A stretch of DNA of 64,000 nucleotides from assembly GCA_016710785.1 (NCBI GenBank), contig JADJUE010000006.1:186001-250000 (forward strand). Reading direction: 5' to 3'. This document shows, one piece after another, positions 1 through 9,221 of this stretch. A program made the translations under genes and the position numbers. Position 1 is the first letter of the stretch. Every line of letters starts with the position of its first letter. Origin of the DNA: Candidatus Epilinea brevis. GTDB taxonomy: Bacteria > Chloroflexota > Anaerolineae > Epilineales > Epilineaceae. The notes below the pieces were generated by a model that did not search any database, was not told where the DNA came from, and saw nothing but the letters and a program-made list of their open reading frames with translations.

Positions 1-1
1 C

Positions 2-244
2 ATCAAGATGTTGAAAGAGAACCTGAGCGCTTACGTGGCCCTTGCGGCGAAGGGCGAGCGCGTCATTATCACCGATCGTGGTCGTGAAGTGGCTGAACTC
101 GGACCATTGAGTGCCGATCGACAGGCAATGATGGCTCTGGTGGAGGAGGGTGTCGCGAGTTGGAGCGGACGCAAGCCCACGCTGCCCTCTCCCCTACCGA
201 TCGACGTGGACCTTGCGGGTGCCGTTCTGGAGGATCGACGGTGA
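2..244 (+). CDS. Phd/YefM-type antitoxin, 5' end cut by window edge
   Basis: This is the antitoxin half of a type II toxin-antitoxin pair, which would bind its PIN toxin and repress its own promoter. The frame is open to the left edge and reads IKMLKENLSAYVALAAKGERV then IITDRGREVAELGP, the typical Phd/YefM core (NLS-x-Y, ITDRGR-x-VAEL). Family proteins normally begin about 5-8 residues earlier, so the true start is outside the window and the ATG at 8 is probably internal. The tail after residue 35 is variable, as expected for the toxin-binding part. The TGA overlaps the GTG start of the toxin frame (GTGA), so the pair is translationally coupled. Confidence 0.8.
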   Translation: MKMLKENLSAYVALAAKGERVIITDRGREVAELGPLSADRQAMMALVEEGVASWSGRKPTLPSPLPIDVDLAGAVLEDRR

Positions 245-564
245 TCCTCTATCTGGACACCAGCAGCATGGTCAAGCTCTTCTTTACCGAAGCGGACTGT
301 GATGCGACGCGTGCCTGCGTTGGAGCGGCAGACATGCTGGCGACGAGCCAGGTGGCGTATGCTGAGACGATGGTTGCCTTTGCCCGCCGCCATCGTGAAG
401 GCGGTCTGGATGACGATCAGTTGGGGGTTCTGATAAAGTGCAGCCGCTCGGGCCGAGGGACTGATCCTGGCACCAGTCGACTGAAGCCAAGTCGTCAGGT
501 CATTGGGCCCGTGACTGCCTCGACCAGATCCACGAAGCGCCCGGCGATGGGCGGCCAGTCGTAG
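241..564 (+). pseudogene. VapC-type PIN-domain toxin, C-terminal half lost
   Basis: Starts at GTG 241, overlapping the antitoxin stop. The first 60 residues are a clear PIN-domain N-terminus: VILYLDTSSMVKLFF with the first catalytic Asp, and an AYAET segment carrying the conserved Glu. From about position 430 the family pattern stops and the frame runs on as low-complexity residues into the 3' end of the convergent glycosyltransferase, ending at 564. PIN toxins need further acidic residues from the missing half and are usually 130-150 residues long. No other frame in 430-500 restores the similarity, so this looks like a deletion or recombination scar and probably makes an inactive toxin. Confidence 0.65.
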
Positions 565-1713
565 CGTGGCACCACCTCCGCTAGGGCGGCCGCGGCCAGC
601 CGCCGGCTGAGGGCGGGGTCGGCCAGCAGCCGCTCGAGCTGGGCGGCGAAGGTCTCCGGGTCGTCAGCCACCAGGCAGTGGCGACCGGGTTCCAGATCCA
701 GGCCTTCGACACCCTTGGTCGTGGACAGCACCGGAACGCCCAAGGCCATGGCTTCCAGCACCTTGAGCCGGCTGCCGCCGCCCTGGCGCAGGGGGATGAC
801 GCAAACCTGGGCTGACGCCAGGGTGGGGCGGACGTCGGGAAGGTAGCCGGTGAAGCTCAGCCCGGGCACGGCGGTCAAGGCCGCGATGTCCACGCCAGCG
901 GTCGAGCCGGTGACCAGGAAGCGGGCTTGGGGGCGAGAGCGCAGCAGCCGCGGCCAGACCTTTCGGGCGAACCAGGTGACGGCATCCAGGTTGGCGCTGT
1001 AGGTGAGTGCGCCGGGGTAGATGACGGTGTCGGCGGTGGGCGTCGCATGGGAGATGGACGCCGTCCGCACCGCCGCGCAGGCTGCGGCGTCCACCCCGTT
1101 GGGTACCACCTCGATGCGCGTGCTGGCGCAGCCCATGCTCCGCACGGCGTCCCGATCGGCCTCCGAAACCATGGTCACCAGGTTGAAGCGGCGAAACAAC
1201 CGCCGCTCCCAGGCGATGTCCTTGCGCCAGGTGGCCCAGGCGCGGGCGCGGGCCAAGGGAGTCGGCGCGGCGTCGACCTGGTCGCGCATCATGCGGCCGA
1301 GGAAGTTGTGCTCCTCCAGGACGCGGCAGGGAGCGGGCAGGCGGGACGCCAGCTGGGCCACGGCGGTGGTGGAGGCGATGACGAGGTCGGCGGGTGTGGT
1401 CGCCAGGAGCGCGTCGGCGGTACGCGCCATCTCATGCGACTGGTTGGCGAAGAGGTGGCTGGGCATGGGCGACAGCATGCCCAGCCAGCGGCCAATCGCG
1501 TCGAGCGAAAGGCGGGCGGTTGAGGACCACGGCACGCCGGCAGAGTCCCAGGTCCACGAGATCGGCAGCGGTGGGGGCCTGCGGTTCGCCGGCGAAGGTC
1601 ACCAGGCTGACCTCGTGACGGGCAGCCAAGGCCCGCAGCAGCTGGCTGACACGGATGCGCGAGCCGTTGTCGGGGGGCCAGGGATGCCAGGCGGAGAGGA
1701 AGAGGATGTGCAT
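495..1713 (-). CDS. GT4-family glycosyltransferase (one frameshift in assembly)
   Basis: Predicted GT-B retaining glycosyltransferase adding a sugar to the exported glycan. The N-terminus (MHILFLSAWHPWPPDNGSRI, from ATG 1713) is in one frame. The rest (EEHNFLGRMMR, VSEADRD, VPNGVD, GSRLKVLEAMALGVPVLSTT) is in another. The C-terminal Rossmann motif with KVLEAMALGVPVLST is the nucleotide-sugar-binding signature. The switch falls near 1513-1520 in a short C/T run. Removing one base gives a continuous protein of about 405 residues, normal for the family. An ATG at 1728 is an alternative start. It is the last gene of the leftward polysaccharide locus. Confidence 0.75.
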
Positions 1714-1799
1714 GCGGAGAGGGTCCATGAGGCTGACGGCTGCAATGGCAAAACTTGATGACTTCATCGAGAGCAGATGATGCCGCCATCGAGGGTGAC

Positions 1800-1834
1800 G
1801 TTACGGCATCGTTCACTCGCGATGATGCCGTAAC
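1800..1834. terminator. Inverted repeat between two glycosyltransferase genes
   Basis: An 11-base perfect inverted repeat (GTTACGGCATC, 13-base loop, GATGCCGTAAC) lies just downstream of the stop of the 1853-2770 gene and upstream of the 495-1713 gene, both on the minus strand. No T-run follows, so an intrinsic terminator is only one reading; an RNA-processing or attenuation hairpin is equally possible. Confidence 0.4.
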
Positions 1835-1852
1835 GCAGCGCGGATTGCGGTA

Positions 1853-2770
1853 TCACTTTCGGCTATGGCCCCGATGAGACCACTCCGCCTCACCGAATTG
1901 GCCGCGGGCGAAATCGGCCAGTGCGCGCGCGAGCGCATTCCGTTGGCCACGCTTGTGCCGCCACTTGGGCCGGAAGCTCCAGCTGGCCAAGGTGCGCGCG
2001 GATTCGAGCAACCGGCGCGCCAACGCAGCGCGCAGTCGATGTTTGCGGGCGAAGAGCAGCGCGTTTCGGGCCATGTAGTAGGTGACGCGCGGGGAGTCTG
2101 GATCGCGCTGGCGCGTATCCGGATGCCAGACATGAGCGCTTGGCACGAAGAGCACATGCCACCCGGCCCGTTGGGCCCGGTAACACCACTCCACCTCTTC
2201 ATAGTAGGTGAAGAATGCCTCGTCCAGTCCGCCTACTTCCTCGATGACCGCTCGGTGAACAAGGAGGGCGCAGCCGGATACGAAGCCCGCTTCCACGGGA
2301 CTGCGAAACTGTCCGTGGTCGAGATCTCCGACGCCTCGCTGCAGCGCAGCCATTCCAGGGCCGAAGTACCCGCCCGCGGAAAGGATGCGTTGCGGGTCTT
2401 CCTTCATCAGCACAAGGGGTCCGAGGATGCCGACCTTCGGCATGGCGGAAGCGGCGGCGAGCAGCTGGGCCAGGGCATCCTTCGCGACGGTCACGTCGTC
2501 GTTGAGCAGCCAGGCCCAGTCGCATCCATGGGAGAAGGCCCAGTCGAGGCCCCGGTTGTTCCCGCCTGTGTAGCCCAGGTTCTTCCCCGGTCGCAGTAGG
2601 GTGATGTCCCGGCCCGCGAGCGGATCGACGGCGACCACGGTCTCCCAGGTGCCGCTGTTGTCCACGACGATGATGGAAGGCGGGCCTTCCAGGCTTCGCA
2701 GCGATGCAAGGCAGGCGCAGGTGGCGTCCGGATCGAGCCAGTGCAAAACGATGGCGGCGACCTTGCTCAT
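1853..2770 (-). CDS. GT2-family glycosyltransferase (rhamnosyltransferase-like)
   Basis: Inverting GT-A glycosyltransferase of the COG1216/WbbL type. From ATG 2770 the protein (305 aa) begins MSKVAAIVLHWLDPDATCAC. It contains IIVVDNSGT, GKNLGYTGGNNRGLDWA (the NxGYxGGNN-type nucleotide loop), LLNDDV as the metal-binding DXD-like site, and DEAFFTYYEEVEWCYRAQRAG, the acceptor-side motif typical of rhamnosyl and similar transferases. An upstream in-frame ATG at 2803 would add an atypical tail (MRIRGREDRSS), so 2770 is preferred. Codon use is high-GC like the rest of the chromosome, unlike the cassette that starts at 4.26 kb. Confidence 0.85.
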   Translation of the reverse strand: MSKVAAIVLHWLDPDATCACLASLRSLEGPPSIIVVDNSGTWETVVAVDPLAGRDITLLRPGKNLGYTGGNNRGLDWAFSHGCDWAWLLNDDVTVAKDALAQLLAAASAMPKVGILGPLVLMKEDPQRILSAGGYFGPGMAALQRGVGDLDHGQFRSPVEAGFVSGCALLVHRAVIEEVGGLDEAFFTYYEEVEWCYRAQRAGWHVLFVPSAHVWHPDTRQRDPDSPRVTYYMARNALLFARKHRLRAALARRLLESARTLASWSFRPKWRHKRGQRNALARALADFARGQFGEAEWSHRGHSRK

Positions 2771-2902
2771 CGACGACCGGTCCTCACGACCGCGGATGCG
2801 CACTGGGCTCGGGCGGCCAGGCGGCAGGGATCGCCTCCGACAGCGCGACCGGACGCAATCGGGGTCGGGGGGATGCTCGCCGGCGGCCTTGCGTTCCCGA
2901 GG

Positions 2903-4255
2903 CTACTGGGATCGCGGCGCATGGCGCAGCAGGATGCTTTCATAGCGTTCGACCAGTTCGACCATCTCGTCATCGATTGATCGGACGGGGGGGATGCCCT
3001 TGCGCGCATCGGCGAGTCTCGCCGGCGCTTCGATGGCGTGGGTCAACACGCGCGCCAGATCGGTCACGTCGCCGGCCGCGAAGGTCCAGCCGCCTCGCCC
3101 CTCATCGACGAGTTCGGCCATCCCCCCCAGCCGGCTGGCGATGACCGGTGTCCTACAGGCGAACGCCTCCAAGATCACGTTGGGGCTGTTCTCATACCAC
3201 TTCGAGGGCACGACAAGCAGATCCAACTGCGCATGGACCTGTCGAATGGCCCCGTTGGAGAACAGGCCCATCAGCTGGATGCGGGGCTGCTGCCGCACCA
3301 GGCGCAACAGACGCTCCCGGTCGGGTGGCCAGGAGGCTTCATGGTCACCGAACACGAGCAGGCGAAGCTCGGGATGTTCCGTCGCGATGCGGTTGAAGGC
3401 TTGGATAAGGTCGAAGAGCCCCTTGTGTTCGGCGATCTGACCGATGAAGCCGATATGAACGGCATCCCGCGCCGCGCGTGCGGCCGGGAGCCAGCGGGAG
3501 CTGTCGAGGCCCTGGCGCATGAGCACGATGGGGCGTTCGGTCGCCAACCGTTCGCCCAGAAGATTGGCCAGGAAGCGCGAGGCGACAACGACGGTATCCA
3601 CGCGGTTGAGGGCGCGCTGCAACGAAGGGCCGCGCTGCATCATCGCGCGGTGGATGCCGTCGATCTCGGGTGGCCGCAGTTCGGGCCTGCGCCACAGACG
3701 GCCCAGCAGCTGGCTCGACAGGCCGAGGCTGAGGTGGTGCGGCAGCCGGTAGCGCCGCCAGTCCGTGGCCAGGCAGGTGACGCAGGTCATGGGATCCTCG
3801 GGGGGGCGGCACAACTCCCCGCTGCCGCGCCTGAGGATGATGCGCGGGCAGATGAGCCAGAAGTCCATCGCGGTGAGCACGACCGGTATGCCCAGGTCCG
3901 CTGCGGCGTGAATGGCCGCGGCGGTCATCCGGAAACCGCTCAGGATGTGGACCAGGTCCGGCCTGTCCGCTCGGAGGAGCGCCTGCAGGCTCTCGTACAC
4001 GCGCGGATCATCGTGCTCGGCCGGGCTCTCCCAGCCCTGGCCGCCCCGGAGCGACAACCGATGAACGGGCAGGCCGTCGATGGTCTCGGATTCGAGAAGC
4101 ACAGGGCTGTCCAGCTGTGGGTTGACCTGGTCGATGGCCGCCACGGTCACGCGATGCCCGGAGGCCATGAGATGGCGCGCGCGGCGCGAGGTCTCCCATT
4201 CGGTGCCGCCGTTCTGCCGGGGTGGGAAGCCGTGCAGCGCGAAGAAGACATGCAT
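2903..4255 (-). CDS. GT4-family glycosyltransferase
   Basis: A 450-residue GT-B enzyme. The N-terminal acceptor domain starts MHVFFALHGFPPRQNGGTEW and contains HILSGF and a cysteine-rich insert (CRPPEDPMTCVTCLATDWRR near residue 150) seen in many O-antigen GT4 enzymes. The donor domain has IGFIGQIAEHKG, LRLLVFGDHE and PSKWYENSPNVILEAFACRT, where the E-x7-E nucleotide-sugar motif is visible, followed by PVIASRLGGMAELV. Length and motifs are complete, with no frameshift. It lies just left of the composition break at 4.26 kb and has high-GC codon use, so it belongs to the resident part of the locus. Confidence 0.88.
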   Translation of the reverse strand: MHVFFALHGFPPRQNGGTEWETSRRARHLMASGHRVTVAAIDQVNPQLDSPVLLESETIDGLPVHRLSLRGGQGWESPAEHDDPRVYESLQALLRADRPDLVHILSGFRMTAAAIHAAADLGIPVVLTAMDFWLICPRIILRRGSGELCRPPEDPMTCVTCLATDWRRYRLPHHLSLGLSSQLLGRLWRRPELRPPEIDGIHRAMMQRGPSLQRALNRVDTVVVASRFLANLLGERLATERPIVLMRQGLDSSRWLPAARAARDAVHIGFIGQIAEHKGLFDLIQAFNRIATEHPELRLLVFGDHEASWPPDRERLLRLVRQQPRIQLMGLFSNGAIRQVHAQLDLLVVPSKWYENSPNVILEAFACRTPVIASRLGGMAELVDEGRGGWTFAAGDVTDLARVLTHAIEAPARLADARKGIPPVRSIDDEMVELVERYESILLRHAPRSQ

Positions 4256-4265
4256 GGTTTGGTTA

Positions 4266-5471
4266 CTAAGTTTGGCGCCGCTGGCGACGCCACTTAACTA
4301 TGGGCCATGCGACTGTGGAGCGAACAAGGAGTCCCAATACCTGACCGCTAGCGAAATGTCGGAGATCTGAGACCATTAGATGATAGAGCGCCTCGCGAGC
4401 GATGGATACCCGCCCCAGGTTGTATGCTACTCGTGCGACTGCCTGCCATGCAGTGCGCGATATCATGCGCATTGCTGTGCCATCAAGATTCATATCCGCA
4501 CCAATGGTACGCAGCAATAAAGTCGTTCGTCGTATTGATGCATCAATGTCTGTCTGTACGAGACTTCCTCGATAGCCAAAGGGTTGCTGTCCGAGAGCCA
4601 GTTCGTAGAACAGACCCTCATCATCATTCAATGTTGGATCTACTATACACGCGCGTCCAAGCCATTCGGCGCACGCCTGCCAGTCACCACCGCGCACTAG
4701 AGCCGTAATTGCACAGAAACTGTAAGCCCCGCCCCAACCCCGACGCCGAATAGCTGGCCACAGCTGCATCTGACCATCATCGGGCCCCACTTCTCGTTCC
4801 ATTACTCGTTTAGCAGCCTGAAGGGTGTGGACAATGTGAGACGATGCACTTGAGCCATGGATGCGGTAGCCGACTGTGCAGGAAGAGACTCCTATCATAC
4901 ATCCTTGACGAGTCAGACGAATCCACAAGTCCCAGTCCTCGCATCCCCTAAGTAATTCGTGGTCTTCAGAGAAGCCTCCTAGGTCCAGCACAACCTGGCG
5001 ACTGATCATGACCGTGCTGGGAAAGACAGTGTTGGACCGCAATAGCTGAAGGTAGCCTAGCTCATACGAAGCATCCTGGGTTTTGATCGCCTGAGGTAAG
5101 TCTTGACCTTTGTCGTCAATATAGCGAATGCCGGTGAACCAAGCCCGGCCTTCGGGATGCACAGTGGCGGCCCGAGCTAGTACACTGAGATGTTCAGGCA
5201 TCCAAACGTCGTCACTGTCGAGAAATGCTACGAGATGCCCCGAGGCGTTCGCGATACCGGCGTTTCGGGCGCACGGAAGCCCGCGATTGTCCTGGCGAAC
5301 ATAGCGGATCTGAGAACCGAACGACAAAGCAACTTCTGGAGTCTCATCCGTGGAACCATCATCGACAACAATGATCTCTTCCGGCGTGTATGTCTGATCG
5401 ATGACCGATTTCAGGGCGCTACCAAGGAATCGTCCTTGATTGTAGACGGGAATGACTACAGATATACGCAA
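4266..5471 (-). CDS. GT2-family glycosyltransferase, low-GC cassette
   Basis: A GT-A fold starting MRISVVIPVYNQGRFLGSAL, with IIVVDDGSTDETPE (UDP-binding DDGST), LVAFLDSDDVWMPEH (DXD-like metal site) and CEDWDLWIRLTRQG (catalytic ED-W motif). The C-terminal 200 residues are helical without a family name I recognise. The start must be TTG 5471, because an in-frame stop lies six codons upstream. G+C is near 50%, markedly lower than the gene on its left, which marks it as part of the imported cassette. It follows the next gene (stop at 5487) closely, as in an operon. Confidence 0.85.
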   Translation of the reverse strand: MRISVVIPVYNQGRFLGSALKSVIDQTYTPEEIIVVDDGSTDETPEVALSFGSQIRYVRQDNRGLPCARNAGIANASGHLVAFLDSDDVWMPEHLSVLARAATVHPEGRAWFTGIRYIDDKGQDLPQAIKTQDASYELGYLQLLRSNTVFPSTVMISRQVVLDLGGFSEDHELLRGCEDWDLWIRLTRQGCMIGVSSCTVGYRIHGSSASSHIVHTLQAAKRVMEREVGPDDGQMQLWPAIRRRGWGGAYSFCAITALVRGGDWQACAEWLGRACIVDPTLNDDEGLFYELALGQQPFGYRGSLVQTDIDASIRRTTLLLRTIGADMNLDGTAMRMISRTAWQAVARVAYNLGRVSIAREALYHLMVSDLRHFASGQVLGLLVRSTVAWPIVKWRRQRRQT

Positions 5472-5486
5472 AGAGGAGGGGTGAAG

Positions 5487-6695
5487 TCAGACAAACTCAT
5501 GCCCCCGGTTACTGTCTTGAGGATGGCCGAAACACTCGTGGGCCAGAGATCGTACCAAGAGCACAAGAAAGCCGCGAGACAGGGTGATTCGAGAAGGATG
5601 TCTGAGCGATAAGACTCCGGCTCGCAGCACTTCGGTGTGCTCCTTGAGACGTGCGGCATGGAAAACATGCAATGATACATATCGAGAGCGTACATCCGAC
5701 TCAATGGCGGCAATTGAGTGGGCGACCTCAGGGAGATCTGTAAAGAATGAGCTGATACACCGGAGTCCTTCAGAAATGGGCGTGAATACGGCATAGAGAG
5801 CCACGGCGGCATGTGCCAGCATGTCCACCAAGATATCACGATTGTGCGCTCCAAAGGCGGGATCCAATTCAAGAGTCGAAGCAAGAAGTTGATTTCGCAT
5901 GTCTTGCTCTCCTATCGCTGATGCCAGCCAAGCGGCCTGAAAGAGATGCGTGGCCAGCAACTCAGATCGGTTGATCTCCAATGACGAAAGGTCGACTTGC
6001 GCGAAGACCTGATTGAGAATGCTTACCGTTACCGCATGGCCACCTCGCGTGACAATGCGAGCAGGCATAAAGTCGTTCTGTCGACGATAATAAAACAGTG
6101 GTAGTTCATTTGCTGCCAACTTGTGGCAAACAGACAAGCGTATCCAGAGATCCCAATCCTCGCCTTGGCGAAGCTTTGGATCGAATCCACCCACCGAACG
6201 AACGGCATTGATCCTGGCTAAGACAGCGCCGCATGACATCTGGTTGCCCCGAAGAAGCAGGCGTGTAGTATCAGCCGGGATCGCGTCATTGCGAATGCCT
6301 GGCAGACGGCAATCGATGATGCGTCCATGCATGTCAACTGTGCAAGTTCCACATGCGACTAGGCGCACGTCTGGCCGTGTTATCAGAATGCGTCTCTGTG
6401 ACTCCAGGAATGATGGATGCCAGAAGTCATCAGCATCGAGAAACGCAACGAACCGACCCCTGGCATACGTCAGACCTGTGTTGCGCGTTACAGAACGTTC
6501 ATGATTGGGTTGATAGAAGCAACGGATGCGAGCATCGACGATCGACGACATTACTTCTGGCGTCCGATCCGTCGAGCCATCATCAATAATGATCAACTCC
6601 CAATCCGAGAATGACTGAGCGATGACGCTGGCGATGGCGTCCTGGACATACCGTTCCTGGTTGTGGGCCGGCATGATGATGCTAATCTCTGGCAC
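5487..6695 (-). CDS. GT2-family glycosyltransferase, low-GC cassette
   Basis: A 402-residue GT-A glycosyltransferase starting at GTG 6695 (PEISIIMPAHNQERYVQDAI). It has LIIIDDGSTDRTPE, RFVAFLDADDFWHPSF and a QGEDWDLWIRLSVCHK motif, the same architecture as the neighbour at 4266-5471. The two look like paralogues adding successive residues of a repeat unit. The C-terminal part (ATHLFQAAWLASAIGEQD and later) suggests a helical accessory domain. Its composition is that of the low-GC cassette. Confidence 0.85.
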   Translation of the reverse strand: MPEISIIMPAHNQERYVQDAIASVIAQSFSDWELIIIDDGSTDRTPEVMSSIVDARIRCFYQPNHERSVTRNTGLTYARGRFVAFLDADDFWHPSFLESQRRILITRPDVRLVACGTCTVDMHGRIIDCRLPGIRNDAIPADTTRLLLRGNQMSCGAVLARINAVRSVGGFDPKLRQGEDWDLWIRLSVCHKLAANELPLFYYRRQNDFMPARIVTRGGHAVTVSILNQVFAQVDLSSLEINRSELLATHLFQAAWLASAIGEQDMRNQLLASTLELDPAFGAHNRDILVDMLAHAAVALYAVFTPISEGLRCISSFFTDLPEVAHSIAAIESDVRSRYVSLHVFHAARLKEHTEVLRAGVLSLRHPSRITLSRGFLVLLVRSLAHECFGHPQDSNRGHEFV

Positions 6696-6982
6696 TTTGG
6701 TGCTGTATTTTCTCGCTCAGGATCGCCTATGATCGACCCGGATACCCCAAAAGGTGGGCTGATTGACTCAATTGATCAATTCAGTCGAGATTGGGCAAAT
6801 GCGAAGTCTGAATTGGCGATTGCCTATTCATCTTCACTCCTGAGAGCCCGGGGATTGTTGACATAGCCCAGCTCGATGGCCCAGAAATCCGAAGGTATCA
6901 GGATGCGTCTCATGTCGGGAGAGATTGTAGGTGGCTTCGGCATGATTGTTGCATCGGTGAAATCTCAAGAAGCCGGGATCGT
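6696..6982. other. Intergenic stretch with one tiny unsupported ORF
   Basis: AT-richer spacer between the GT2 gene and the interrupted methyltransferase. A 39-codon frame on the minus strand (6824-6943, MPKPPTISPDMRRILIPSDF) has no recognisable relatives. No convincing promoter or hairpin was seen. Confidence 0.3.
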
Positions 6983-7685
6983 TCACTTGCGACACACTGC
7001 GATTAGGTACTGGTCTTCACTGACAATCTCTACCTCGGAAAAGTAATCGCGGAGTAGCGAACAGAACTCTGAGTAAGTGTATTCGCGAGTGTGGAAGTCG
7101 CTTATCAGAGTCCCAGGTCGTTCAGTAGAATCGGGCGTAGTGATAAAGAGAGCTCCGCCTTGTGCAAGTACACGACGAAACTCGACAATAGCAGCTACAT
7201 CGTCCAAGACATGTTCGATGGTTTCTATCGATACAATGGCCTGTACGGAGTCACTTCTGAATAGGCCGAGATCAGCGGCATCACCTTGTGAGAAGATGAG
7301 ATGGGGATGGTATTGTGAATATCGCTTCTGTGCATAGGCTATCGTGGAATGATCGACATCTACTCCTTGAACGCGACATTTGAGTGTCTGCCTTAGGAAC
7401 GCAGATCCATAACCTGAGCCGCATGCACAGTCAAGTACCGTTGCGTCGCCATCAAGTGGGAGATCTGCAAATGTCAATAAGCGATGTGCAAATCTCTCAT
7501 AGAGCGAAAGATGTGCCATGCCATCTATATCTTGATAGCCACGCTCGAATGTCAGATGAATACGGAGGATGTCGTGATCTGGAAACTTCGCGCTGAGCAA
7601 CAGATCAGGTGGATGACCAAGCAGGAGCGGCCAACGACCTGATACTGGAGTGTACTTGATACCGGTGGCGACGAAGGCCTTTCGT

Positions 7686-7695
7686 GTATTCCGTC
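7686..7695. repeat. Target-site duplication, left copy
   Basis: GTATTCCGTC directly abuts the left inverted repeat of the IS and is repeated at 8995-9004. Collapsing the two copies restores the methyltransferase frame, which confirms it as the duplicated target. Confidence 0.92.
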
Positions 7696-8994
7696 CTGAC
7701 TGCCTGACACAACGTCCCGTGCAAGACAAATGAGACCGGCGACCATAGGTGTATCCTGAGGTGAGAATACCACACCACATGCTTCAGGAGGAACCCATGT
7801 CGGCCAGTCTCAAGTTGCATTGTACGGTGCTGCGGTGCGTGCGCCAACCGAATCCCACGGAGGACCATCGGCGCCAGCGAACGTTCGCGTGGGCCGTAGC
7901 GGCGGTGATCCTGACGGGGAGCGCATCGCTGGGACAGTGGATCAGTGCGGTGGTGACTAAGGCGCAGGCGGCCAGCACGTGGCGCCGGCTGTGGCGGCTG
8001 ATGAACAACACCCTTCTGGACGTCGCCAGCTACTACGAGCCGTACATTCGCGTGGCAGTGAAGGGCTGGAGCGGTCGTCATGCCTTGGTGGCCATCGATA
8101 CGACCAGCATGCAGGATCGTCGAATCGTGTTTCGCGCTGCGCTGATCTACCGTGGTCGAGCTGTGCCGCTGGCCTGGAAGGCGGTATCGACCCGCAGTCA
8201 CAGTCTGCCTTTCGAGGTCTACGAGCCGCTCCTGGACCAGGCCCGAGCCCTGCTGCCATCCGACTGCGCAGTGACCCTTCTCGGTGATCGGGGGTTCGGC
8301 AGCGTCCGGCTGATGGTGTGGTGCCGCCGATGCGGATGGCACTTTGCGCTCAGGCTGAAGGGCAACCGGACCGTGGTCCTGGACGATGGTCATCGCAATC
8401 GGCTCGCGGCGTTCGCCGTGGGTCCCATGGACTTGCGCCTGCTCGAAGGGGTCCGTTTGGTCGGAGCCAAGCGTCACGGCCTCGGAGCCGTCAACATCGC
8501 CATCACTCGCAGCCCGCAGCAGGGTAGCGAGCCCTGGTTCATCGTCTCCGACCGCAGCGATACGCTGGGCATCCTCGCCGATTACCGCTGCAGGATGAAC
8601 ATCGAGCACGGCTTCAAGGATGACAAGTCTGGCGCCCTGGGCTGGGAGGCGTGTAGGATGGACACCGTCGAGCAGGTCGACCGACACTTGCTCGTCATGG
8701 CCGTGGCGGTGCTCTACCTCGTTTCCGAGGGCACCCTGCTCGTCAGCTCCGGCGACCTCGCTTCCGTCGATCCACATCACAAGCGAGGCCTGAGCTACTT
8801 CAAGCTTGGGCTCCGCAAAATCCAGCGAGCCTTGTTTCAGCGGCTTCCCGTCCAGCCCAGGCTCTTCCTTGATCCAGCTCATGACCCATTTCCTGTGTGC
8901 CCATATGGGATCCCGTTTCCCATCAGCGGCCTCTTTACCTGGCTCCCAGGCCCTGCCCGGCCGGCCGGTACGTGACGATGTGTCAGGCAGTCAG
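7696..8994 (+). mobile_element. IS4-type insertion sequence, complete, 1299 bp
   Basis: Both ends carry a perfect 16-bp terminal inverted repeat: CTGACTGCCTGACACA at 7696-7711 and its reverse complement at 8979-8994. The element is flanked by a 10-bp direct repeat GTATTCCGTC (7686-7695 and 8995-9004), the target-site duplication. It holds a single full-length DDE transposase on the plus strand. Length, repeat length and a duplication of about 10 bp fit the IS4 family. Perfect ends and an intact transposase point to a recent insertion. Confidence 0.93.
7797..8975 (+). CDS. DDE transposase of IS4-type element
   Basis: A 392-residue transposase starting at ATG 7797, preceded by a strong Shine-Dalgarno (AGGAGGAACCC). 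An in-frame upstream ATG at 7749 is less likely. The RNase H-like core is visible: VAIDTTSMQDRR with the first Asp, LLGDRGFGSVRLM with the second Asp, and CRMNIEHGFKDDKSGALGWE carrying the Y/R-x-E-x6-K-like region with the third acidic residue. The domain corresponds to DDE_Tnp_1. It spans most of the element and ends 4 bases before the right inverted repeat. No frameshift, so it is presumably active. Confidence 0.9.
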   Translation: MSASLKLHCTVLRCVRQPNPTEDHRRQRTFAWAVAAVILTGSASLGQWISAVVTKAQAASTWRRLWRLMNNTLLDVASYYEPYIRVAVKGWSGRHALVAIDTTSMQDRRIVFRAALIYRGRAVPLAWKAVSTRSHSLPFEVYEPLLDQARALLPSDCAVTLLGDRGFGSVRLMVWCRRCGWHFALRLKGNRTVVLDDGHRNRLAAFAVGPMDLRLLEGVRLVGAKRHGLGAVNIAITRSPQQGSEPWFIVSDRSDTLGILADYRCRMNIEHGFKDDKSGALGWEACRMDTVEQVDRHLLVMAVAVLYLVSEGTLLVSSGDLASVDPHHKRGLSYFKLGLRKIQRALFQRLPVQPRLFLDPAHDPFPVCPYGIPFPISGLFTWLPGPARPAGT

Positions 8995-9004
8995 GTATTC
9001 CGTC
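8995..9004. repeat. Target-site duplication, right copy
   Basis: GTATTCCGTC directly follows the right inverted repeat (ends 8994) and matches 7686-7695 exactly. Confidence 0.92.
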
Positions 9005-9221
9005 TTAGCTTCGTCAGCGACCGTCGTCGGTGATAGAGTGACTGTGCTCGCCAGTATGCGCCCATGAGACCAAGACCAAGACCAAGCAGCTTCTCTCCCG
9101 CAGGCAGTCTGAGTATTAGTCTCCCTACCGTTGTTTGTCTGAAACGCATGGGAGTTACTCCGGTTTGGTGGATAGTCGAAAATAGGCGAAGCTGACAGCT
9201 TTGGGCACTGAGCAGTTGCCG

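Larger units (their letters stand above)
6983..9149 (-). pseudogene. SAM-dependent methyltransferase split by IS4-type element
   Basis: The right-hand piece (9149-9005, start ATG 9149 with GGAG upstream) encodes MRFRQTTVGRLILRLPAGEK onward. The left-hand piece (7695-6983) encodes the body: VLDCACGSGYGSAFLRQ (SAM-binding motif I), VQGVDVDHSTIAYAQKRY, GDAADLGLF, IVSIETIEHVLDD and a C-terminal VSEDQYLIAVCRK. Removing the IS (7696-8994) and one copy of the 10-bp target duplication joins both pieces in one frame of exactly 286 codons. The intact gene was therefore a class I (Methyltransf_11/UbiG-like) enzyme, probably modifying a sugar of this cassette. Restart inside the left piece could at best give a protein lacking about 50 N-terminal residues. 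Confidence 0.85.

Noticed and set aside
7605..8882. Long minus-strand frame through the IS
   Set aside because: Antisense of the transposase with no family similarity.
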